A DNA stretch of 6,744 nt from the NCBI GenBank assembly GCA_028872645.1, contig JAPKDK010000160.1, positions 1-6,744 on the forward strand, given 5' to 3'. Positions within the stretch are counted from its first letter, which is position 1. Each line of letters starts with the position of its first letter. The notes beneath the pieces were generated by a model that worked only from the letters and a program-made list of their open reading frames with translations, was not told the DNA's origin and did no database searches. Shown here piece after piece: positions 1-6,500 of the stretch. The position numbers and the translations under genes were made by a program. The DNA comes from Verrucomicrobiota bacterium. GTDB lineage: Bacteria; Verrucomicrobiota; Verrucomicrobiia; Limisphaerales; UBA1100.

Positions 1-1386
1 AAATGCGACAACAGCAACGAAGCCCTGATACCAAGGATTATCCCGTGCCTCAATACTGCCCCAGCAGGCGGCAGCGATTTTTTCGTGCACGGTCGGCTGG
101 GCGCTTTCAAGCACAGCCAGCGCAGCATCGCTCCGTGTGGGCACCGGCGGCGGGGGGGCATCGGAAGGCGCGTGGCCAAGCGTCGAAGGCGTAATGGGTG
201 GCAACGGAGCGAGGCGTGTAATCGGCGGCAGTGCAGGTTCATGGCTGCTGGAAATCCATTCCTCCACTGCCGCGGCGCTAGCGGGGCGATGCGCGGAGTC
301 CTTGGCAAGACACGCCATAATCATCGCGCACACCGCATCGGGCACTTGGTTTTGCAAACCCAACTCAGAGAGCCGCTCGGCGAGGGGTTTGGCTACGACG
401 TTGAGAACTTGATAGGTGACATCGCCGCTGGAGAACGGCGGGCGGCTGGTGAGCAGCTCATAAAAAGTGGAGCCCAGCGCATAGAGGTCGTCGCTGGCGC
501 GTGGGATTTCGCCGCGCATTTGCTGGGGACTCATATAAAGCGTCGTGCCGCTCACGCTGCCTTGCATCGAAGAACGACTGAGGCTGTCGGCCATTGAAGC
601 GGCAATGCCGAAATCAGCGAGCTTCAGATTGCCTACTGAATCAACCATCATATTGGCGGGCTTGAGATCGCGATGGACGATTTTGTTTTGGTGGGCGTAC
701 TCGAGCGCATCGCAAAGCTGCGTCATCAACGGACGCAGCGTTTCCCATTTGAAACAATTGCTGGATTGGTCAAGTCGCATCGTGGCGAGGTCTTGGCCGT
801 TGATAAATTCCAACGTCACAAACGCCGGTTCACCCGGCGGCTGCACGAGGTCGTGGATGCGGATGATATTATTGTGGCTAAGATGGCGGCTCTTTTGCAC
901 CTCGCGTTTGAGATCAGAAATGGCCACGGCGTCATTGGCCATCTCGGGTGGTAGACGTTTGATGGCAATTTCTTCGTTGAGTTCCTCATCGTGCGCCAGC
1001 CACACCTCACCTCGACCGCCGCGACCGATGGGGCGAATGAGTCGATACCGCTGCGCCAACACCTCGCCCTCCTTTGCCTGCACGTTGGAGGTTGCCTGCA
1101 AAGCCAGCCAACGGTCGCCCACTTGAATGGTTTGGCCGGGACTCACGCTCAACCGACCGCGCACGCCCATCCCATCCAGAAAAATGCCGGCAGTTGTGCC
1201 GAGGTCTTCGATGATGAGTTCGCCGCTATGCAGATGCAACCGAGCGTGTTCCGCCTCAGCGCCGCCAATAAGAATTGCCGAACTCGTTGCCGAACCAATC
1301 GCGTGCACGCCTTCACCAAGAAGGAATTCCGAAAGCACTACGCCATCGGAACCTGCGACCAGCACTTTGATTGCGTCCGTGGGCAT
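1..1386 (-). CDS. FHA domain-containing serine/threonine protein kinase, C-terminus cut by window edge
   Basis: The reading frame is open for 462 codons from ATG at 1386 to the window edge with no stop, so the C-terminus is missing. Residues about 6-100 match a forkhead-associated (FHA) fold, including 'IIEDLGTTAGIFLDG' (58-72). A complete Hanks-type kinase domain follows from about 112 to 380: glycine loop GRGGRGEV (121-128), ATP lysine K143 in IAIK, helix-C glutamate E162, catalytic HRDLKPAN (238-245), DFG (258-260), and YMSPQQ (284-289) in place of APE. All catalytic residues are present, so it should phosphorylate Ser/Thr. Residues 383-420 form a Pro-rich linker with two LPPIT copies. Residues from about 455 (GFVAVVAF) could begin a membrane helix, but the sequence ends there. 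The start is chosen because the FHA fold begins almost immediately. No Shine-Dalgarno sequence precedes it, and the tRNA-Ser gene lies 15 nt upstream on the same strand. Substrates and any sensor domain cannot be seen. Confidence 0.95.
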   Translation of the reverse strand, partial: MPTDAIKVLVAGSDGVVLSEFLLGEGVHAIGSATSSAILIGGAEAEHARLHLHSGELIIEDLGTTAGIFLDGMGVRGRLSVSPGQTIQVGDRWLALQATSNVQAKEGEVLAQRYRLIRPIGRGGRGEVWLAHDEELNEEIAIKRLPPEMANDAVAISDLKREVQKSRHLSHNNIIRIHDLVQPPGEPAFVTLEFINGQDLATMRLDQSSNCFKWETLRPLMTQLCDALEYAHQNKIVHRDLKPANMMVDSVGNLKLADFGIAASMADSLSRSSMQGSVSGTTLYMSPQQMRGEIPRASDDLYALGSTFYELLTSRPPFSSGDVTYQVLNVVAKPLAERLSELGLQNQVPDAVCAMIMACLAKDSAHRPASAAAVEEWISSSHEPALPPITRLAPLPPITPSTLGHAPSDAPPPPVPTRSDAALAVLESAQPTVHEKIAAACWGSIEARDNPWYQGFVAVVAF

Positions 1387-1401
1387 TACGGTTTTTGAAG
1401 A

Positions 1402-1492
1402 TGGCGGAGAGGGCGGGATTCGAACCCGCGTTACCCGTTATAGGTAAACCAGTTTAGCAAACTAGCGCATTCGACCACTCTGCCACCTCTCC
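1402..1492 (-). tRNA. tRNA-Ser (anticodon GCU), CCA encoded
   Basis: Read on the minus strand, this is a complete class II tRNA. The acceptor arms GGAGAGG and CCTCTCC pair perfectly and are followed by discriminator G and an encoded CCA. The anticodon stem CTAGT/ACTGG encloses loop TTGCTAA, giving anticodon GCT at 1456-1458, which decodes AGC and AGU serine codons. A long variable arm (TTACC paired with GGTAA) is the serine-type hallmark. The T arm is GCGGG-TTCGAAT-CCCGC. A promoter lies just upstream. No terminator is visible between the CCA end and the kinase ATG 15 nt downstream, so the tRNA may be cut from a longer transcript. Confidence 0.97.
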
Positions 1493-1507
1493 GGTTGGTC
1501 GACGGGC

Positions 1508-1536
1508 AAATTACCGCTCTTTGGCGAGGGAGTCAA
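1508..1536 (-). promoter_or_regulatory. Sigma70-like promoter for tRNA-Ser (and possibly the kinase)
   Basis: On the minus strand, TTGACT (1531-1536, 5 of 6 consensus matches) is separated by exactly 17 nt from TAATTT (1508-1513, 3 of 6). The predicted transcription start near 1501 lies 9 nt before the mature tRNA 5' end. This is a normal short tRNA leader. No other promoter is visible between here and the kinase gene. Confidence 0.6.
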
Positions 1537-1551
1537 ACTCTCCGCGCCAAT

Positions 1552-1580
1552 TGGACAACGCCCGCCACCTATGGCATATT
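1552..1580 (+). promoter_or_regulatory. Candidate promoter of the 53-residue membrane protein gene
   Basis: TGGACA (1552-1557, 5 of 6 matches to TTGACA) and CATATT (1575-1580, 4 of 6 matches to TATAAT) have a 17-nt spacer. The predicted transcription start is near 1587, only two bases before the chosen ATG at 1589. The mRNA would then be essentially leaderless, which agrees with the lack of a Shine-Dalgarno sequence. This promoter is divergent from the tRNA promoter, with 15 bp between the two -35 boxes. Confidence 0.4.
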
Positions 1581-1588
1581 TCCCAACT

Positions 1589-1750
1589 ATGAAACAAATC
1601 GACCCCAAATCCCTCATGATCGGCTTCCTGCTTTGTGCCGTTGTTTTTTTGACCCTCGGCCTCGCCCAAGCCGACGTCGTCAAAGTCCGCATCATCGGCA
1701 TCGACAAAGCCTCCTTCGAAAGCTGGGACGCAATTAAGGTGAGTAATTAA
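1589..1750 (+). CDS. Small single-pass membrane or secreted protein, 53 residues, unknown function
   Basis: The frame ATG-TAA encodes 53 residues: a short charged N-terminus (MKQIDPKS), a hydrophobic segment at about 9-27 (LMIGFLLCAVVFLTLGLAQA) and a polar tail ending WDAIKVSN. 'AQA' at 26-28 could be a signal-peptidase site. If it is cleaved, a peptide of about 25 residues is exported; if not, the helix anchors the protein. An MK-start followed by '-D-KSL-IGFLL-' resembles short uncharacterised proteins I recall from Verrucomicrobia and Bacteroidetes, which is an impression and not a database match. An in-frame ATG at 1571 would add MAYFPT, but the candidate -10 box overlaps it, so 1589 is preferred. 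No Shine-Dalgarno sequence is present at either start. The rmuC gene follows after 66 nt on the same strand and could be co-transcribed. C-rich third positions in the frame support real coding. Confidence 0.65.
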   Translation: MKQIDPKSLMIGFLLCAVVFLTLGLAQADVVKVRIIGIDKASFESWDAIKVSN

Positions 1751-1816
1751 TCCGGATTGGTTTTTAAAACCCTTCCGTGCTTGTCAACGCGCCCCGTCGG
1801 GTTGAAACTGAGCGCG

Positions 1817-2929
1817 ATGGATATTATTTTGCCGGTTGTGTTATTTGTCGTCGGTTTTGTGGCGGGCGGGCTTGTCATTTGGCAGTTTAAACACAAAGAG
1901 TCCGAGGCCGCCAAACGTAACGCCAGTGAACTCGAAGATTCATTTGGTAATTTATCGCGCCAAGCACTTTCTGAAAACCAAAGACAGTTTCTGGAATTAG
2001 CCCGCAATGAATTCGTAAAATTACAGGAAGGATCCGGCCAACAACTCGACCAGAAAAAAGAGCTTATCGATTCCAGCCTCCAAAACATCCAACGCTCACT
2101 GAAGGATCTAGGCGAAGGAACAGCCGGGCTAAGGGCACAAGTCAAAACTTCCAGCGAACGGCTCGACAGCCTCCAGGATACGACCAACCAACTTCGCCTC
2201 ATCCTTTCCAGCAGCCAAGCCCGCGGACAATGGGGCGAGCGTTTGGTTGAAGACATCCTTAATCTATTGGGCTTGATGGAGGGGAAAAATTACACGAAAC
2301 AATCCATGGAAGGAGGCGACCGTCCGGACTTCACTTTTTGGCTTCCACGAGACAAGCGGCTGAACATGGATGTGAAATTTCCAATCACTCATTACGAAAA
2401 TTTCCTGGCTTCAGATGACGACTCCACACGCGCGGATGAGAAAAAACATTTCCTCGCCGATGTTCGCAGGCATGTCACTGCAGTTTCTAAGCGAAACTAC
2501 ATCGACCCAGCCGGAGGCACGGTCGATTACGTGCTGATCTTCATCCCCAACGAAAGCATTTACAGCTTCATCAATCAGGAGGACCACGAGCTCATTGATT
2601 TTGCAATGACCAAACGCATCGTGCTCTGCTCTCCGCTGACACTCTACGCAATCCTTTCCCTCATCCGCCAATCCGTCGCCAGTTTTGCCGTCGAGCGCAA
2701 AGCAGGAGACCTCCAAAAACTCGTTCAGGATTTCAGCAAACAGTGGGAAGTGTACGGCGAAAAAGTTGACTCAATGGGGAAATCCCTCTCAGCAGCAAAC
2801 AACCACTTCGACCAACTCAACTCCACCCGCGCCACGGCACTCGAACGCCCAATGCGGAAAATTTTGGATTTAAATCTAGAACAAGAAAGCGAAGCCCCTC
2901 CCGCCATCAAAAAAGGCGAGGATGATTAA
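1817..2929 (+). CDS. rmuC: DNA recombination protein RmuC family (putative nuclease), 370 residues
   Basis: RmuC proteins are membrane-anchored with a PD-(D/E)XK nuclease-like domain. In E. coli, rmuC limits inversion between short inverted repeats. The sequence shows an N-terminal membrane helix (residues 3-22), a long Gln/Leu/Lys/Glu-rich coiled-coil region (about 28-130), then the conserved RmuC core: 'SSQARGQWGE' (132-141), 'DRPDF' (168-172), 'DVKFP' (185-189), and later 'VDYVLIFIPNE' and 'LCSPLTLYA'. E141, D171, D185 and K187 fit the expected metal-binding and catalytic pattern, so the nuclease site looks intact. The acidic/basic tail after the core is short, and the protein is somewhat smaller than E. 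coli RmuC (475 residues). The start is ATG 1817 because the membrane helix begins there. A TTG at 1757 would only add 20 residues without family character. It ends tail to tail with the YbjN gene, with overlapping stop codons. Confidence 0.93.
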   Translation: MDIILPVVLFVVGFVAGGLVIWQFKHKESEAAKRNASELEDSFGNLSRQALSENQRQFLELARNEFVKLQEGSGQQLDQKKELIDSSLQNIQRSLKDLGEGTAGLRAQVKTSSERLDSLQDTTNQLRLILSSSQARGQWGERLVEDILNLLGLMEGKNYTKQSMEGGDRPDFTFWLPRDKRLNMDVKFPITHYENFLASDDDSTRADEKKHFLADVRRHVTAVSKRNYIDPAGGTVDYVLIFIPNESIYSFINQEDHELIDFAMTKRIVLCSPLTLYAILSLIRQSVASFAVERKAGDLQKLVQDFSKQWEVYGEKVDSMGKSLSAANNHFDQLNSTRATALERPMRKILDLNLEQESEAPPAIKKGEDD

Positions 2930-3483
2930 TTCCGCTGCAATCCCTCCTCTGGCAACTCCAGCCAGGGCACATCACCTTCGGGTTTGGGGAGATTGAAACG
3001 ATTGGCGTGAGGCGTCTCTTGCTTGGCTCCCCCTTCCTCATCAAGCATCCCGGCTGCCTCGGCGGCGGTTTTGCCTTGGTGCAGGATGGCGATCACCGCT
3101 GGATGGACGCAGTCCAGCGCGAACACGGGACAACTAATCATCGCGAAGATGGATTCATCGTTCAAGGAGCTCTCGGGATCGAAATACATCCGAGTTCGGG
3201 TCATCAACTTTCCCTCGTCATAATCCATCTCCAGCCTGCACAAAGTGTTTCGCGGCCCCACACGGACGATGAACTCCGCCAACGCCGAGCGTTTGTCTTC
3301 CTGAATGTGCAGAGGATGATGCGCCATCACCTGCAGCGACCCCTCTTCCACGCTGACGAATGCCATCCAGTTCACACCGGCGCTGGGCAACATAGCCCAA
3401 ACCATCTGCTTTTCCGGATCCGCTCGAAACAGCACCTCGGCGGCCTCGAAATGTTTCACTACGCTTTCAAATGTATCACTCAT
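2926..3483 (-). CDS. YbjN domain-containing protein, 185 residues
   Basis: The protein starts MSDTFESVVKHFEAAEV and shows the YbjN pattern in order: an N-terminal helix, a beta-rich section (VWAMLPSAGVNWMAFVSVEE), 'RSALAEFIVRVG' (about 65-76), 'CRLEMDYDEGKLMTRT' (about 82-97), and a helix 'VHPAVIAILHQGKTAAEA' (about 126-143). The last 40 residues are polar and probably disordered. YbjN domains share the type III secretion chaperone fold. E. coli YbjN affects motility and stress phenotypes, but its biochemical role is unsettled, so none is assigned here. No signal peptide or membrane helix is present, so the protein is likely cytoplasmic. The start at 3483 is supported by AAGGA five bases upstream. 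A longer frame from 3624 would run into the divergent gene and lacks family similarity. The gene converges with rmuC and diverges from the cytochrome-domain gene. Confidence 0.85.
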   Translation of the reverse strand: MSDTFESVVKHFEAAEVLFRADPEKQMVWAMLPSAGVNWMAFVSVEEGSLQVMAHHPLHIQEDKRSALAEFIVRVGPRNTLCRLEMDYDEGKLMTRTRMYFDPESSLNDESIFAMISCPVFALDCVHPAVIAILHQGKTAAEAAGMLDEEGGAKQETPHANRFNLPKPEGDVPWLELPEEGLQRN

Positions 3484-3488
3484 GGTTT

Positions 3489-3493
3489 TCCTT
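3489..3493 (-). promoter_or_regulatory. Shine-Dalgarno site of the YbjN gene
   Basis: AAGGA lies five bases before the ATG at 3483 and fixes that start against the longer frame from 3624. It is the only clear Shine-Dalgarno sequence among the five coding starts in this window. Confidence 0.65.
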
Positions 3494-3501
3494 GGGTTGA
3501 A

Positions 3502-3531
3502 TTTATATCTTTTGGAGTCTAGCACAGTTGA
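3502..3531 (-). promoter_or_regulatory. Weak candidate promoter of the YbjN gene
   Basis: On the minus strand, TATAAA (3502-3507, 5 of 6) is a good -10 box, but the best -35 at 18 nt spacing is TCAACT (3526-3531, 3 of 6). It would give a short leader that still contains the AAGGA site. An alternative extended -10 (TGC followed by TAGACT) lies slightly further upstream. Confidence 0.3.
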
Positions 3532-3532
3532 T

Positions 3533-3557
3533 GGGACAAATACAGTCCCGCTAGCGG
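3533..3557. repeat. Two adjoining inverted repeats, operator-like, in divergent promoter region
   Basis: GGGAC at 3533-3537 and GTCCC at 3545-3549 form an inverted repeat with a 7-nt AT-rich centre. A perfect 10-bp palindrome, CCGCTAGCGG, follows at 3548-3557 and overlaps the first repeat by two bases. The second one directly abuts the -35 box of the rightward gene at 3558. Position and symmetry suggest a dimeric regulator site acting on the cytochrome-domain gene and perhaps on YbjN. This is an inference from position; no regulator gene is seen. Confidence 0.35.
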
Positions 3558-3586
3558 TTGAACGAATACTTCTTTTATGGTATCGT
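3558..3586 (+). promoter_or_regulatory. Candidate promoter of the cytochrome/LamG/DUF1553 gene
   Basis: TTGAAC (3558-3563, 4 of 6) and TATCGT (3581-3586, 4 of 6) have a 17-nt spacer. The predicted start of transcription is near 3593, three bases before ATG 3596. There is no Shine-Dalgarno sequence, which is consistent with a leaderless message. Confidence 0.4.
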
Positions 3587-3595
3587 CCAAGCCGT

Positions 3596-6500
3596 ATGCG
3601 ATTTGTAATATCGACATTTGCCATTGTACTATGCGTGTCAAGCGGGGCTGCTTATGCCGCAGAACAGCTTCCGGAAGTGGTTCGCTTTAACCGAGATATT
3701 CGGCCGATTCTCTCAAATAACTGCTTTTTGTGTCATGGGCCTGATGAAGGGCGGCGCAAGGCGAAGATGCGTTTGGATGTGGAGGCCGAGGCCAAGAAGG
3801 AGGTCATTGTTGCGGGTAAACTTTTGAAGAGTGAATTGTGGGCGCGGATTACCGCCCCCGATGTGGAGGAACGGATGCCGCCGCTCAAATCCAAAAAAGA
3901 ACTGACGCCGCATCAAATCGCACTCATCAAAAAGTGGATTGAACAAGGCGCGAAGTACGAAGACCACTGGGCGTTTATCGCGCCGAAGCCCCCTGCCCTG
4001 CCCCAATCAAAATCCAAATGGGGCCACAACCCGATCGACCGGTTCGTTGCCGACCAACTCAATGCCAACGGACTCAAGCCTTCGCCGGAAGCGGCGAAGG
4101 CAATTCTTATTCGGCGCGTGACTTTTGATCTCACCGGCTTGCCGCCGAACTTGCCCGAAGTGGAGGCGTTCCTGAATGACAAGAGCCCCAAGGCATACGA
4201 AAAAGTCGTCGACCGTCTGCTTGCCTCCAAGGCATACGCCGAGCGAATGACGCTGCACTGGATGGATGTCGCCCGTTATGGCGACAGCAGCGTGCATCAC
4301 GCCGACGGCCCGCGCACGATGTGGCCTTGGCGCGATTGGGTAATTAACGCTTACGACACAAACAAATCCTTCAAGAATTTTACCATCGAACAAATTGCCG
4401 GCGACTTGCTCCCGAATGCGACTGTGGCGCAAAAAGTAGCCACTGGTTTCAATCGCAACCACGGCACTACCGATGAGGGCGGCCTCATCGTCGAGGAATA
4501 TCGTGTGGAATATGTGGTGGACCGCGTAAAAACCACCGGCAATGTTTGGCTCGGCCTCAGCGTGGAATGCGCCCAATGCCACAGCCACAAGTACGACCCC
4601 ATTTCGCACAAAGAATATTATCAATTCTTTGCATTTTTTAATAACAACGCCGACAGCGGCAAACAATCCCGCGGCGGCAATGCGCCGCCGATGGTGAATG
4701 TGGTTTCCGATGACCAACAAAAACTGCACGATGCCGCCCAAGCCCGCGTTAAATTGGCCAACACAAAACTTGCTGCCCGCAAAAAATCAGCTCAGCCGGA
4801 CATTGAAAAATGGACTATCGCCGCTGCTCTCAAAAATCTAAAGCAGCCGCTGGAACCGGAAGGGTTATTTGCGCATTTGCCCTTAGATCAATTCAAAGGG
4901 CGGATTACGGCTGAATTGGTGAGCAAAAAAACCACCGCCAAACTGGAAGGCGGCGCACAAGCGAGCACCGGAAAATTCAGCGGCGCATTGCGTGTGGTGA
5001 AGAATGGCTTCGTCAATGTGAAGGGCATCACGCCGCCAGAATGGAATGAGCCATTCAGTTATGGTTGCTGGGTAAAGCCCGACGCGGCCAATGCCAATGG
5101 CGCGATTTTCAGCAAAATGAATGAGGGCAATGCCTTTCGGGGGTTTGATATTTGGCTGCAACAAGGCGCGCCTGGAACGCACATTATCAACACTTGGCCC
5201 GGTAACGCAGTAAAAGTGGTTGGTAAAGAAAAAGCCAAAGCCAAGCAGTGGTCGCATATTTTCATCACCTACGATGGCTCAGGCAAAGCGAGCGGCACGC
5301 GGGTTTATTTGAACGGCAAACGCCTCGCGCACAACATCGAGGCGGATGGATTAAGCGGCACGATTCAAACCCCCGTTGATTTCCGCATCGGCCGCCGCTC
5401 CAATTCCGCTCAAGCCAATAATATCGAAATCGATGACGTGCGCCTTTACGAACGCGCCCTCACCGCCGCCGAAGTAGCTGCGTTGGCGGGGAATGATCCC
5501 GTCTCACCCATCCTCGCCATTGCGCCAGACAAACGAAACGCCAAACAAAAAGTCGCGCTTGAGGATCATTACCTCAATAACATCGATAAAAATTATGGAA
5601 CACTGACCGCTGAAAAACAAAAGGCGCAAAGCGAACTGACGGCGTTAACCAAAACTAAAATCACCTCAATGATTATGGGCGACCAAGGAAAAATGCGGCC
5701 CACTTACATTCTGGAACGCGGCCATTATTCGCATCCGCGCAAGGACGAAGTCATCAAGCCAAACGTGCCGGCGTTTCTTCCGCCGCTGCCCAAAGGCGCG
5801 CCAAAAAATCGTCTCGGCCTCGCGCAGTGGCTCACGCGCGCGGACCATCCGCTAACTGCCCGCGTGGCGGTGAACCGATATTGGTCGCTGCTCTTCGGCA
5901 AAGGCCTTGTGAAAACAGTTTCGGATATGGGCACGCAGGGCGATTGGCCGACCCATCCGGAGTTGCTAGATTGGCTGGCCACGGATTTTGTGCAGCACGG
6001 CTGGGACATCAAACGCACACTCAAGCAAATGGTAATGAGCGCCACGTATCGGCAATCATCGCGCATCACGCGTGAGTTGTTCGCCCAAGATCGCTCCAAC
6101 GCTCTCTTGGCGCGCGGCCCGCGCTTTCGGTTGCAGGGCGAGTTTGTGCGCGACAACGCACTCGCTGTTAGTGGATTGCTCGTGCGCAAGATCGGCGGGC
6201 CCAGCGTAAAGCCCTACCAGCCGCGTGGACTTTGGAACGAAGTGAGCCTCGGCGGCAACGTGCGTTTCCAGCAGGACAAAGGCGAGGGACTCTATCGGCG
6301 CAGTATGTACACCTACTGGAAACGCTCCGCGCCCGCGCCCACGATGACGATTTTCGATGCGCCCACGCGCGAGAAATGCCTCGTCGAACGCCCGCGCACC
6401 AACACGCCTCTGCAAGCATTGGCCACGTTGAATGACCCACAGTTTGTCGAAGCTTCACGGCATTTGGCTGAGCGAATGATGAAAGAAGGCGGCAAGTCGC

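Noticed and set aside
85..1126. Long rightward open frames (170 and 193 residues) opposite the kinase
   Set aside because: They are antisense shadows of the kinase frame, which shows a complete motif series. Their translations have no recognisable domain and carry the Arg/Ser-rich bias of antisense reading.
1402..1492. tRNA-Ser as an integration site of a genomic island
   Set aside because: No integrase, direct repeat of the tRNA 3' end or shift in base composition is seen in the window.
1462..1707. 81-residue leftward frame overlapping the tRNA and the small membrane protein gene
   Set aside because: It runs into the tRNA-Ser gene at its C-terminal end and is antisense to a better-supported small gene.
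1759..1771. GGTTTTTAAAACC inverted repeat after the small gene, as a terminator
   Set aside because: The stem is AT-rich and short with almost no loop, and no T tract follows. It is too weak for a terminator call.
1781..1809. TTGTCA-N17-GAAACT as an rmuC promoter
   Set aside because: The -35 is good and the distance to ATG 1817 resembles the other two rightward genes, but the -10 matches only 3 of 6 and the region is GC-rich. Co-transcription with the small gene is equally likely.
1757..1816. TTG start for RmuC, adding 20 residues
   Set aside because: The extension has no family character, whereas ATG 1817 begins directly at the expected membrane helix.
3484..3624. 47-residue N-terminal extension of the YbjN protein (start at 3624)
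   Set aside because: It crosses the divergent promoters and the start of the cytochrome gene and has no YbjN similarity. ATG 3483 has a Shine-Dalgarno site.
4007..4741. 244-residue leftward open frame, and further leftward frames up to 6566
   Set aside because: They lie opposite the cytochrome/DUF1549/LamG/DUF1553 frame, which has domain motifs throughout. They are antisense shadows.
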